Below are positions 53,349 to 61,894 of a stretch of 64,000 nt of DNA, in pieces. A program made the position numbers and the translations under genes. The DNA is from Saccharothrix algeriensis (lineage in GTDB: Bacteria; Actinomycetota; Actinomycetes; Mycobacteriales; Pseudonocardiaceae). The DNA lies in assembly GCF_016907655.1 (NCBI RefSeq), contig NZ_JAFBCL010000001.1, positions 1,426,001 through 1,490,000 on the forward strand, read 5' to 3'. The notes under the pieces are model-generated. The model did no database searches. It saw only the letters and a program-made list of their open reading frames with translations, and had not been told where the DNA came from. Numbering within the stretch: position 1 is the stretch's first letter; every line of letters starts with the position of its first letter.

Positions 53349-53707
53349 TGCAGTCCTTCCGGGGGGAGGTGCCAGTCGAGACGGTGCTCCCCATGCTGGC
53401 GGCTCGCCCCGGCCGCCGTCCCGCAATCCGGCGGTCTCCAGGTGCGGAAACTTCCTGTTGCCCACCACGCGATCCCCGGTGCGCCCGGACACCCCAGCCC
53501 GCACGGGCAACCAGCCGAACGCGGCGGTGCGGACCCGCACCGCACCGGTCGCGCGCGACAGCCACGCCACGCACCCGCCCGCCGCGGCAGTGCGTGCCGG
53601 CGTCGGCGTTGCGCACACGAAGGGCTCGATTGAGGGCGGAAGTTGTCCGCTATAGGTGTCAGGATGACCCCTGACAGCCGACGGAGCTACGAACGGGAGC
53701 ACCCCCG
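53349..53707. promoter_or_regulatory. Divergent intergenic region with operator-like palindrome
   Basis: 359 bp between divergent genes. TGTCAGG-ATGACC-CCTGACA at 53657-53676 is an inverted repeat with perfect 7-bp arms, 32 bp before the VOC start. It is a candidate operator or the binding site of an activator. The rest shows nothing. Confidence 0.5.
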
Positions 53708-54169
53708 ATGAGCCGCCACTTCCAGGTCACCTTCGACGCCCACGACCCGCGGGCGCTGGCCTCGTTCTGGCGTGACGTGCTGGGTTACGCCCATCCCGGT
53801 CCGCCCGGGGTCGAACTGCCCGAGGGCGCGGACCCGCTGGCCGCGTGGGACGACTTCCTCGCGCGGATCGGCGTGCCCGAGGAGCAGCGCAACACGCGAT
53901 CGGCCGTCGAGGACCCGGAGGGCAACGGCCCCCGGCTGTTCTTCCAGCAGGTGCCCGAAGGCAAGGCCGCCAAGAACCGCGTGCACCTCGACGTCCGGGT
54001 GGCCCCCGGGCTCCAGGGGGAGGAGCGGATGGCGGCGCTGGAGGCCGAGTGCGACCGGCTCGTCGCGCTGGGGGCGAAGCGGGTGCGCCGCTACGAGGCC
54101 GCTCCCCCGCTGAGCGCCGGCTTCATCGTGATGGCCGACCCCGAGGGCAACGAGTTCTGCCTGGACTGA
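53708..54169 (+). CDS. VOC-family protein (glyoxalase-like)
   Basis: A 153-aa VOC protein of the glyoxalase_6 type: FQVTFDAHDPRALASFWRDV, then RVHLDVRV and FIVMADPEGNEFCLD at the end. Such proteins are common single genes in actinobacteria; catalysis is not established. ATG at 53708 is preceded by GGGAG with a C-rich spacer. A terminator lies about 65 bp downstream. Confidence 0.85.
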   Translation: MSRHFQVTFDAHDPRALASFWRDVLGYAHPGPPGVELPEGADPLAAWDDFLARIGVPEEQRNTRSAVEDPEGNGPRLFFQQVPEGKAAKNRVHLDVRVAPGLQGEERMAALEAECDRLVALGAKRVRRYEAAPPLSAGFIVMADPEGNEFCLD

Positions 54170-54232
54170 ACCCGCCGCGGGACCGCCGGAGGACGACCCG
54201 CCGCGCTGGGGGTGCGGCGGGGGCGCAGTGCC

Positions 54233-54270
54233 CCGTCGCCGACTCGGTGCTCACGCCCGAGCGGCGACGG
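54233..54270. terminator. Terminator between the VOC gene and the facing small ORF
   Basis: CCGTCGCC (54233-54240) pairs with GGCGACGG (54263-54270), extended inward by CTCGG/CCGAG. It can end both convergent transcripts. Confidence 0.6.
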
Positions 54271-54381
54271 TGGGGCTGCGGCGGGGCTGTTTCCGGCCCC
54301 GGAGCACGACGGGGTGGTGACGCCGGTCACCCGAGGAGATCCCGCGGAGGGCGCTGCCGGCCCCACCCGCGCCGGCTCACT

Positions 54382-54531
54382 TCAGGAGGCGTTGGTGGCG
54401 CCCGCGTCCGGTGTGGGGCTCGGGGCCGGCTGCTGGCCGTCGGACGCGCCGGTCGACCCCGCGGTCCAGTCCGACCCGAGCCTGGTCCGGCGGGGATTGG
54501 CGACCGCGCCCCCGAAGTCTGTCTCCTGCAT
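54382..54531 (-). CDS. Orphan 49-aa ORF with strong ribosome-binding site
   Basis: A small gene for a 49-aa peptide (starts MQETDFGGAVANPRRTRLGS, ends PDAGATNAS). GGAGGAG lies ideally before the ATG at 54531, which is why I choose it over the longer 65-aa frame. The first half has Asp/Arg/Trp, the second is Gly/Ala/Ser/Pro-rich; there is no cysteine, signal peptide or membrane segment. No modifying-enzyme set of a known RiPP class lies beside it, though an FAD enzyme is divergent. It could be a precursor peptide or a small regulatory protein; I do not recognise it. Confidence 0.55.
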   Translation of the reverse strand: MQETDFGGAVANPRRTRLGSDWTAGSTGASDGQQPAPSPTPDAGATNAS

Positions 54532-54750
54532 GTTCTCCTCCAAGTGAAAGTGCCCGCGCACCTTGGTGATTACCGGCAACCGACGCCGGCCAAACGATGA
54601 CGAACGTCACCCCGGCCCCGCGCGGCCACCGGCGGGACGGCCGGACCCCGCGTGCGGACGCGGGCCCGGCCAGGTGATCGTCTGTCACGTCTCGCGGCGC
54701 TGTCCCGTCTCGTCGGTGCACGTGGTTGCCGACAGGATACGGAGACGGGG

Positions 54751-55917
54751 ATGGCACGGGAAATCGTTGTGGTCGGCGGTGGGCTGGCCGGGCTGGCGGC
54801 GAGCATCGCCTGCGCGGAGGCGGGGGCGGCGGTCACCCTGCACGAGGCGCACTCCACCCTCGGCGGCCGGGGTCGGGCGACCCCGCCGCCGTACGTGGCG
54901 CACGAGGGCGCCCACGTGTTCTACGCCGACGGTCCGCACTGGACCTGGCTGGTCGAGCGCGGCCTGGTCGGCGACCTGGCCCGGATCCCGGTCCGCGCGG
55001 CGCTGGTGGCGGGTTTCCGCTACGGCGGCGAGCTGCGCCGCCGCCCCTTCCCCGGCCTGCTGCGCATGATCCGCGACCGCCGCCGCGCCGCGCCCGTGGA
55101 CCGGGACTTCGCGAGCTGGGCGGGCGAGCGGTACGGCGAGGAGGCCGCGCGGGCGGCGGCCAACGCGATCGCCGTCGTCACGTTCGACGCCGACACCGGC
55201 CGGCTGTCGGCGGCGTTCGTGTGGGAGCTGCTGCACCGCGTCTTCGCCCCGGCGCCGCCCGCCGTCCGCTACGTGGTCGGCGGCTGGCCGACGGTGTTCG
55301 AGCGGATGGCGCGGCGGGCCCGGCAGCTCGGCGTGCGGATCGAGCTGAACTCGCGGGTCACGCGGATCCCGTCGACGCCGACGATCGTGGCCACCGAGCT
55401 GGCCAGCGCCCGCTCCCTGCTCGGCGACGACACCCTGGAGTGGGAGAGCGGCCGGTGCGTCATGCTCGACCTGGCGGTGCGCCGCAGGCGCGGCGACTTC
55501 TTCATCGTGTTCGACGCCGACCAGGGCGGCTTCCACGAGTGCTACACGATGCAGGACCCGTCGCTCGCGCCGGCGGGCGAGTCGCTGTTCCAGCTCGACA
55601 TGCCGATCCGGTCCGGCGAGTCCCGCGCCGACGCGACGACCAGGGTCGAGCGGCTGGCCGACCTCGCCGTCCCGGGCTGGCGGGAACGCACCACCTGGAA
55701 GCGCACCGCCGTCGCGCGCGGGCGCAGCGGCGCCCTCGACCTGCCGGGCCGGACCTGGCGCGACCGCCCGGCGATCGTGCGCGGTGGCGACGTGTTCCTG
55801 GCGGGCGACATGGTCGCCGCGCCGGGGATGCGCGGCGAGATCTCCCTGAACAGCGCCGTCGTCGCGGCGCGGGCGGCCCTGCGCGCGGCGGGCGTCCCGG
55901 CGACCGCGCGGCGCTGA
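54751..55917 (+). CDS. FAD-dependent oxidoreductase, phytoene-desaturase/amine-oxidase-like
   Basis: A 388-aa flavoprotein. The FAD-binding motif is VVVGGGLAGLAAS with the distal glutamate in TLHEAHSTLGGRGR. The C-terminal FAD motif appears as GDVFLAGDMVAAPGMRGE. Family members desaturate carotenoids or oxidise amines; a slightly shorter chain than CrtI. No carotenoid genes are nearby. ATG at 54751 with GGAGA eight bases upstream. The gene is divergent from the 49-aa ORF with a 219-bp gap. Confidence 0.85.
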   Translation: MAREIVVVGGGLAGLAASIACAEAGAAVTLHEAHSTLGGRGRATPPPYVAHEGAHVFYADGPHWTWLVERGLVGDLARIPVRAALVAGFRYGGELRRRPFPGLLRMIRDRRRAAPVDRDFASWAGERYGEEAARAAANAIAVVTFDADTGRLSAAFVWELLHRVFAPAPPAVRYVVGGWPTVFERMARRARQLGVRIELNSRVTRIPSTPTIVATELASARSLLGDDTLEWESGRCVMLDLAVRRRRGDFFIVFDADQGGFHECYTMQDPSLAPAGESLFQLDMPIRSGESRADATTRVERLADLAVPGWRERTTWKRTAVARGRSGALDLPGRTWRDRPAIVRGGDVFLAGDMVAAPGMRGEISLNSAVVAARAALRAAGVPATARR

Positions 55918-55949
55918 CGCCGCGGTGGGCGCGGCGCCGCGCGCCGGGC

Positions 55950-57233
55950 TCAGGTGATGAACCTGGTGTCGGGGTGGCGGGGGTTGTCGTGGCGGAACAG
56001 GTGGCGGTCGCGGTGCTTGAGGTGCAGGTCGAAGAACGCGGCGACGTAGTCGCGCTGCGCGCGCAGCGACCGCCGCGGGTCGATGTCGCCGATCATCTGC
56101 TCGCGCTGCTCCGGCGTGAGCAGGTGGGACAGCTGCGGCACGACGGCTTGCAGGTCGGTGAAGCTGTTGTGGGCCGCCCCGTCGAAGTGCAGGTCGCGCT
56201 TCCAGGCCCGCTGGTTGGCCCAGAACCGGTTCCAGGTGGGGTCCAGCTCGGTGTCCAGGTGCGAGTGCTCGTGCACGCGGCCCGTCGCCGGGTCGACGAT
56301 GTCGCTGCCCACCAACAGGAACGGGCCGTCGACCCCGTGCTGCACGATCTTGCCCGGGTCGTTCCCGTCGCCGGCCGCCATCCCGCCGTCGAGGTTGATC
56401 CCGGCGTCGACGCGCCGGTCGTGGTACATCGTCTCACCGGCGGTGAACCCGCCGTAGGAGTGGCCGAACATGCCCACCGCGGACAGGTCGAGCGAGCCGG
56501 CCAGGCCGCGCGGCAGCGGGTCGCGCTCGGCGTCGGGGTTCTCGCCGCGGTCCAGGCGGGCCAGCACGTCGAGCACGAACCGGCTGTCGGCGACGCGCGC
56601 GTCCAGCGCGGTCCGCAGCGCCGCCGGGTCGGAGCCGACGCTGCGCGTGACGACGCGCCCGCCCGGGAACTCCACCGCGCCCGCCTCGTGCGTGTGGGAG
56701 ACGGACACGACGACGTAGCCGTGGGCGGCCAGGTCGTCGGCGAGGACCGAGCCGAACTCCCGCTGGGTGCCGAACCCGTGCGAGAACAGCACGACCGGCC
56801 AGCCCCCGCGCGAGCGGTCCACCGGCGCCGACGTGCGGGCGTGGCGCCGGGCGCCGGCCCAGTCGACCGCGCCCGGCGGCAGGCTCGGGTCGATCCGGTC
56901 GAACACGTCGGCCACACCCGGCGGCAGCCAGGGCGCCCGCTCGCCGCCCCGCTGCGCGGGGTAGGTCACGGTCACCATCAGCTCCCGCTTCTCCGACGGC
57001 CGCCACGGGTCCTGGTGGGCGGCCACCAGGTGCAGGTCCGCGGTGCCGATGGGGTGGCGGCCGGTCGGCGGCGGCAGCGCGATCGGCACACCGGCCGCCT
57101 GCGGCGCGGTCCGCGCCGGCGCGGCGTGGGCCGGCGCTCCGGGCAGGACCGACGCGGACAGGACCGACGCGAGCAGGGCCGTCACGGCCAGTCCGGCGAC
57201 CGGCGCCGGCACGCGTTCGTCCACAAGAGACAT
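55950..57233 (-). CDS. Secreted lipase/PAF-acetylhydrolase-like enzyme
   Basis: A 427-aa exported alpha/beta hydrolase. Signal peptide about residues 1-38 (VTALLASVLSASVLPGAPAHA). Oxyanion region LFSHGFGTQRE, nucleophile in GMFGHSYGGFTAGE, acid near INLDGGM, His in GAAHNSFTD. The plan matches the Streptomyces exfoliatus lipase/platelet-activating-factor acetylhydrolase group. ATG at 57233 with GAGGGGGA upstream. It is convergent with the FAD enzyme (32 bp between stops). Confidence 0.85.
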   Translation of the reverse strand: MSLVDERVPAPVAGLAVTALLASVLSASVLPGAPAHAAPARTAPQAAGVPIALPPPTGRHPIGTADLHLVAAHQDPWRPSEKRELMVTVTYPAQRGGERAPWLPPGVADVFDRIDPSLPPGAVDWAGARRHARTSAPVDRSRGGWPVVLFSHGFGTQREFGSVLADDLAAHGYVVVSVSHTHEAGAVEFPGGRVVTRSVGSDPAALRTALDARVADSRFVLDVLARLDRGENPDAERDPLPRGLAGSLDLSAVGMFGHSYGGFTAGETMYHDRRVDAGINLDGGMAAGDGNDPGKIVQHGVDGPFLLVGSDIVDPATGRVHEHSHLDTELDPTWNRFWANQRAWKRDLHFDGAAHNSFTDLQAVVPQLSHLLTPEQREQMIGDIDPRRSLRAQRDYVAAFFDLHLKHRDRHLFRHDNPRHPDTRFIT

Positions 57234-57441
57234 TCGTGGTTCCCCCTCGTCAACCATGCGCACTACACCGATCATGGTGGCGCAAGGCGGGCGGGGGCGC
57301 GTCCACCTGAAGGTGGAGACGACGTAGCCGCAGGGGGGTGGACCGGGGCGGCCGATCGTGGTGGCGGCACCGCCGCGAGGTGGACCGCGCCGGAACGGGC
57401 AGCGGAATCGCCACGGCACCGCCGACGACGGGCCGCTCCGG

Positions 57442-57477
57442 GCGGGGCCCGCTCGTGATCGCGCGAGCGGGCCCCGC
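57442..57477 (-). terminator. Terminator after the I36 inhibitor gene
   Basis: GCGGGGCCCGCTCG at 57442-57455 pairs perfectly with 57464-57477 around an 8-base loop, 10 bp downstream of the I36 stop. Confidence 0.8.
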
Positions 57478-57486
57478 GGTGGCCGT

Positions 57487-57849
57487 TCAGCAGGCGCGCA
57501 CGGAGCTGACCCGGCCGCGGATGTGGTCGGCGATCTTGCCCTGGAAGCTGTCCGGGATCGTGTCGATCGGCGACTCGTAGCCCGCGTGCTCGTACAGGCA
57601 CCACGCCTTGCCGCTGATGTTGCGCGCCGAGTACACGTGGTCGTTGAGCTTGCCGCCGGAGATGCCGCCCAGGTCGTAGGCGCCCTTCTTCATGCCCAGC
57701 CGCGGCGGTTCGCCGTTCTCGCCGTGGTAGATGCAGAACGACCACTCCTCGCACTCCCAGTTAGCCGGTGCGGCGGTGGTCGGGCTGATCGCGGCCGCCG
57801 TCGCGCCGACGGCCAGAGCGGTCGCGGTGATCGCGCGTCGAATGCGCAT
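57487..57849 (-). CDS. Peptidase inhibitor family I36-like secreted protein
   Basis: A 120-aa secreted protein: signal peptide about 1-27 (ITATALAVGATAAAISPTTA), then a crystallin-like domain with CEEWSFCIYHGENGEP, VYSARNISGKAWCLYEH and the C-terminal VRAC. Four cysteines, two likely disulfides. I36 proteins include the SMI metalloprotease inhibitor, but most members are untested. It lies 0.9 kb from a secreted S1 protease gene of opposite orientation. GGGGGAG precedes the ATG. Confidence 0.85.
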   Translation of the reverse strand: MRIRRAITATALAVGATAAAISPTTAAPANWECEEWSFCIYHGENGEPPRLGMKKGAYDLGGISGGKLNDHVYSARNISGKAWCLYEHAGYESPIDTIPDSFQGKIADHIRGRVSSVRAC

Positions 57850-58752
57850 AATGCTCCCCCTTGCTGTTGCCCCGGCCGACTCCTGACGCCGGCCGGCGGT
57901 GCGGTGCGCGGCTCCGATCGCCCGTGGTCGCGCGTCGGAGCGCTCCGGTCCCTGCCGATTCCTCCTCGCTTCCCCGGAAATGGCACGGGGGTCGACAGGA
58001 AGAACCGCTTTCCGGACGCGTCGGCACGCCGCCGACGCCCGTTGCCGTGCACCGGCCCACCCCGGAACTCGCGAGGCGGCGGTGCGGCGTCGAACCCCCC
58101 GGTGCGACTCGGGCGGACCGACCCGAGGCACCTGTCATCGAGGCTAACCCGCCCGTCGAGCGGAGAACACCACCATCACCCGATCGAGGACCTCCGGCAT
58201 TTCAGGAATGATCCACTCGCCGCGCCACCGGATATCGCTCGCGGTGACAGGAATGCGCACGGCGATCCCCCCGATTCCCGCGGCCGGCCGCCGGTGAACG
58301 GTTCGCCCGCGACCCGGGAGCCGGGGAATGCCCCGGGGGGAGGCACCGGGGAGGCTCCGGGCCACCGGGGTGAGGTGAGCCGGACCGGCTGTTCGGACCG
58401 CTGCGCGCCCACCGGTCCGCTCCCGGGCCACCGGCCGGCGACCGGCGCGCGGGAAGTCCCGCGTATTCCACGCCGGCACGACGAAAACAATCCCGCCGAT
58501 AGTCCGTCAGGGGCAGGCGACAGCGGTGTCCGTGACCGTTGGTGCACATCACCGGAACCGCGGGACCGCCGGTGCTCCTGATCCACAAAAACCTCGCCGC
58601 TTACCGACTAAAGGCGGTACTGGGGGTGCGGTGTCCGGGAACAGGCTGGGGTGCGCCGGAACTGTCCGGGGCCGGTCACGGGCGACGTGCCCGGTCCAAC
58701 CCACTGAGCGGCGCGGTCCCCCCGCGCACCCCTGTGAAAGTGAGTTGCCGGT
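57850..58752. other. Gene-poor 0.9-kb region between divergent secreted-protein genes
   Basis: No convincing gene on either strand. A 38-codon leftward frame at 58144-58260 has GGGGGG upstream, but its third-position GC (about 70%) is well below that of real genes here. The region must hold both divergent promoters. I see no large palindrome. Confidence 0.4.
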
Positions 58753-59868
58753 ATGCGCAAGATCGTCATGGGGCGGCGTTTCGCCGCCCGTTCCGCCACC
58801 GCCCTGCTGGCCGGTGTCACGGCTGCCGGTTTCCTGGCCGCGCCCGTCGCCTCGGCCACCGGTGTCGACGGGTACGCACCGGAGGTGGCACAGGTCGCGA
58901 TCGCCGACCTGAGCGCCGAAGAGGGGATCTCGCCCGCCGCAGCGGCCGAGGTCCTGCGCGTGCAGGAGGTCGGCGTGCGAACGCTGGACCGGATCAGCGG
59001 CGGCCTGGGCGACCGCGCCGCGGGCGGTTACCTGGACGCGAAGGGCAAGCCGGTGGTGAACGTGCTGGACGCCGCCGCCGCCGACCAGGTCCGCGCGTCG
59101 GGCGCCGAGGCCAAGCTCGTGCGGCACTCCACCCGGGCGCTGGCGTCCGCCCAGGACGCCCTGGAAGCGGTGCCCGCGGTGACCCACACCTCGATCGGGC
59201 TGGACCCGAAGACCAACCAGGTCGTGGTGAGCGTGTCGGACGCGGCGACCGGCGGCGACCTCGCCGCGCTGCTGCGCACCGCCGACCGGCTCGGCGACCG
59301 CGTGCGGGTCGAGCGGGTCAGCGGTGAGATGCACCTGGCCATCTACAACGGTGAGGCCATCACCGGCGGCGGCACCCGCTGCTCGGTCGGGTTCAACGCC
59401 AACAAGGGCGGCCAGAACTACATCGTCGACGCCGGGCACTGCACCCGCGCGGTGTCCCAGTGGAACGTCGGGCCGTCCCAGGGCGCCAGCTTCCCGACCA
59501 ACGACTACGGGTTGATCCGCAACACCACCGGCAGCGCCCCCGGTGCGGTCACCCTGTGGAACGGCTCGACCCAGAAGATCAGCTCGCACGCGGCGGCGAC
59601 CGTCGGGCAGCGGATCCAGAAGAGCGGCAGCACCACGCGCCTCACCTCGGGTTCCGTGCAGCGGCTCAACGTCACGGTGAACTACTCCGAGGGCTCGGTG
59701 CACCAGCTGATCCAGACCAGCGCGCTGGCCAACCCCGGTGACTCCGGTGGCTGCATGTTCGCCGGCAGCGTGGGCCTGGGCATCACCTCGGGCAAGGGCA
59801 GCGGCACCTCGTACTACCAGCCGGTCGGCGAGGCGCTGAGCGCCTACGGCGTGACGCTCAACAGCTGA
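58753..59868 (+). CDS. Secreted S1 serine protease, alpha-lytic/streptogrisin type, with propeptide
   Basis: A 371-aa preproenzyme. Signal peptide about 1-36, alpha-lytic-type propeptide about 37-190 (GGYLDAKGKPVVNVLDAAAA and TRALASAQDALEAV), mature protease from about 198. Catalytic residues: His in IVDAGHC, Asp in NDYGLIR, Ser in NPGDSGGCM. The paired Cys near His and in GGCMF form the usual disulfides. The protease folds with its propeptide and is exported by Sec. ATG at 58753 lacks a strong ribosome-binding site. A long terminator follows. Confidence 0.92.
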   Translation: MRKIVMGRRFAARSATALLAGVTAAGFLAAPVASATGVDGYAPEVAQVAIADLSAEEGISPAAAAEVLRVQEVGVRTLDRISGGLGDRAAGGYLDAKGKPVVNVLDAAAADQVRASGAEAKLVRHSTRALASAQDALEAVPAVTHTSIGLDPKTNQVVVSVSDAATGGDLAALLRTADRLGDRVRVERVSGEMHLAIYNGEAITGGGTRCSVGFNANKGGQNYIVDAGHCTRAVSQWNVGPSQGASFPTNDYGLIRNTTGSAPGAVTLWNGSTQKISSHAAATVGQRIQKSGSTTRLTSGSVQRLNVTVNYSEGSVHQLIQTSALANPGDSGGCMFAGSVGLGITSGKGSGTSYYQPVGEALSAYGVTLNS

Positions 59869-59885
59869 GGGCCCGCCCCACAGCG

Positions 59886-59937
59886 GGGTCGTGGGCGGGG
59901 AGGGGTCGCGACGGCGATCCCTCCCCGCCCACGACCC
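59886..59937 (+). terminator. Terminator, 19-bp perfect stem, after the S1 protease gene
   Basis: GGGTCGTGGGCGGGGAGGG at 59886-59904 pairs perfectly with 59919-59937 and is followed by TTT. Confidence 0.88.
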
Positions 59938-60046
59938 TTTGCGTTGCGCGCCCCGGGGGCTGCCCGCCGGACGGCCACGTGGTCGAGGCGGCGGGTCCAC
60001 CCGCTTCGCCCCGGGCCGGCCACCGACCACCCCGAGCCGCCGAGCG

Positions 60047-60190
60047 AACTACGGCGTGCTGCCGCACCACCTCGGCCAGGCGGAAGCCGCCGAGCGGGAA
60101 CAGCGCTCCACCCTGGCGCTGTGCACCGAGGTCCTCGGCGCGGAGCACCCCGTCACCGTCGGCTGCCACCACGGCCTGGACGTCGTGCGG
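60047..60190 (+). pseudogene. TPR-repeat fragment
   Basis: One frame encodes NYGVLPHHLGQAEAAEREQR followed by STLALCTEVLGAEHPVTVGC, the tandem helical pattern of the TPR repeats found at the end of actinobacterial NB-ARC/TPR proteins. No start or remaining protein is present, so it is a remnant about 1.3 repeats long. Confidence 0.55.
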
Positions 60191-60315
60191 GGAACCGCCT
60201 GGCCCCCCGGCGCGACAGGCGACGCGGTCGTCCCGGTGGCGCGCCGGGACGACCGCGGTCCTGGGTCGCGGGCGTGGCCCTACGCCGGGCCGCGCCCGCG
60301 GTCACCGATCACCGG

Positions 60316-60744
60316 TCACACGCAGGAGTGCCCGATGGTCTCCGGCTGCTCGAACGGGTTGTCCGGGTCCACGTAGGTGACCAGGTGCACGCAGATGTGG
60401 TCGATGGCGGGGGTGGTCTGCGGGTAGACGTTGAGGTCCTGCCAGGTGTCCCCGGCGTCGACCCACTGCGCCTCCCTGGGGTTGCTGTCCGCCACGCCGC
60501 CGGCGAACACGACGACGTCGACGAACACGTACCGGCGGCTGGTGCAGTCGACCGTCCAACCGGCTTCCCGCGCCGACGGGTCGACGTGGATGTTCGTGGT
60601 GACGCAGCCGGCGTTCGACGCGGACACGCCCGAGGCGCCGGTCGCCGCGGCCGACGGGCCGGCCGCGACGGTGAGGGCGCCGGCGGCCATGGCCACGGCG
60701 GCCACGGTCCGGGCGACGCGCTTGCGGTTGGTGGAACTCCGCAC
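60316..60744 (-). CDS. Small secreted protein of unknown function
   Basis: A 142-aa protein with a clear signal peptide (VARTVAAVAMAAGALTVAAG, cleavage near AAA about residue 34). The mature part has four cysteines (NAGCVTTN, TVDCTSRR, HICVHL and the final HSCV) and alternating beta-like stretches such as RRYVFVDVVVFAGGV, suggesting a small disulfide-stabilised beta domain. GTG at 60744 has GGAGG five bases upstream; the longer open frame is not used. I do not recognise the family. Confidence 0.75.
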   Translation of the reverse strand: MRSSTNRKRVARTVAAVAMAAGALTVAAGPSAAATGASGVSASNAGCVTTNIHVDPSAREAGWTVDCTSRRYVFVDVVVFAGGVADSNPREAQWVDAGDTWQDLNVYPQTTPAIDHICVHLVTYVDPDNPFEQPETIGHSCV

Positions 60745-61174
60745 AGTGCCTCCACTCCGAGATTGGTCTGGACCTCTCCGAGCCTGCCGAGCAGGCGCCG
60801 GAACACCTACCGCCGTCCGGGCGCGTCCACCGTCACAGCCCGGCGGCCTTGCCAACCAACGCCTCCTGTGGCAAACGGAATCGGGGAGTCCACAGTGGAC
60901 CGCAAGGTGCCGCCCCGGCGGTGGTCGGCGACCGGTGGACCCCGCCGGCAGCGGCGGGCGGAATCCCCCGGACCCGTCCGCCCGGCCCGGGGCAACCCAC
61001 CGGACGAATTATTCGGCAGGAATTTTCCACCGCCCCGCGCGAGACGACCCGGCGCCGCACGGCCTGAAATAAAACCCGCTCGCGGAAATGGTGCGCCGGC
61101 GCGGTCGACATCGCCGGCGCGACGCGCCCCGCTCCCCCGTGTCGAAGACGGGCCGCAGCGGGTATCCCCCCGTC
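60745..61174. promoter_or_regulatory. Intergenic region between divergent small genes
   Basis: 430 bp. GTCCAC-A-GTGGAC at 60888-60900 is a perfect palindrome. AT-rich patches near 61010-61025 and 61063-61075 may hold promoters. No gene seen. Confidence 0.35.
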
Positions 61175-61468
61175 ATGAGCCCCCAGCCCTGCGTCGCCGC
61201 GTCCAGCCAGTGGGTCGACGAGGACGGCGTCCGGCAGCCGTCCGGCGAGGTGCACGCCTGGCTGCCCGGCACCAACCAGACGCTGTGCGGACAGGCGCTC
61301 AGCCGCAGCCGGCTGGGCCGGTTCCGGCACGTGCCGTGGGCGGACGCCGTGTGGCTGGCGCAGACCGCGGGGCGGAACCTGTGGCTGTGCCCGCGCTGCG
61401 TCGCCGCCACCACGCCCCGGGCCGAGCGGGGCGGGCGCAGGTGGACGCGGGTGCGCCCGCGCCCGTGA
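61175..61468 (+). CDS. Small actinobacterial protein with Cys-rich HAWLPG motif
   Basis: A 97-aa cytoplasmic basic protein: residues 19-45 carry GEVHAWLPGTNQTLCGQAL, then SRSRLGRFRHVPWADAVWL and a C-terminal LCPRCVAA. The His, Cys and CxxC pattern could bind a metal. I have seen similar short proteins in actinobacterial genomes, always as hypothetical. The start ATG at 61175 lacks a clear ribosome-binding site. Confidence 0.65.
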   Translation: MSPQPCVAASSQWVDEDGVRQPSGEVHAWLPGTNQTLCGQALSRSRLGRFRHVPWADAVWLAQTAGRNLWLCPRCVAATTPRAERGGRRWTRVRPRP

Positions 61469-61648
61469 GCGCCCGCCGTGCGCCTACCCGCGAGTAGCCG
61501 ATTTCGGCGAAATCGCGTTCACCGGCCCGCCAGGCCACCCGGGAAATGGCGGCCCGACCTCACGGCCACCGGCCCCGGTGGCGGTTCGGGCCGCTTTTCC
61601 GGCCGGCCGGCCGGGGCGGGGCGCACCGGCCGCCGACGCGCCCGGCGG

Positions 61649-61876
61649 TCACGCCGTGAGGAACAGCGCGATCGAGGCGAGCAGGACGAGGGCGGAGGTC
61701 ACGATCAACGCCTTGCGGCGCTTGGACTCGTCCTCCGGCTTCGAGGTCCCGTACCGGATCACCACGACCACCTGCACCACGAGGAGGACGATCCCGAGGA
61801 AAATCAGCACAGAGGGTTGAACGCGCGCCGCACCGCTCCGGTTCCGACCGGGTTCCCGGACCGCGACCGCGATCAC
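61649..61876 (-). CDS. Small two-helix membrane protein
   Basis: A 75-aa protein with two hydrophobic helices (VLIFLGIVLLVVQVVVVI and ALIVTSALVLLASIALFL) separated by a charged loop (KPEDESKRRK). The start is uncertain: ATG at 61876 or an internal GTG near 61813 just before the first helix. Function unknown. It lies between the sugar importer and the preceding gene, on the importer strand. Confidence 0.55.
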   Translation of the reverse strand: MIAVAVREPGRNRSGAARVQPSVLIFLGIVLLVVQVVVVIRYGTSKPEDESKRRKALIVTSALVLLASIALFLTA

Positions 61877-61894
61877 ACCCCCGCCCGGCGCGGG

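Noticed and set aside
54382..54531. Lasso peptide or lanthipeptide precursor
   Set aside because: No cysteine, no known leader motif and no cyclase, protease or dehydratase gene next to it.
58144..58260. 38-codon leftward frame with a G-rich upstream box
   Set aside because: Third-position GC is only about 70%, far below neighbouring genes, and nothing about the peptide is recognisable.
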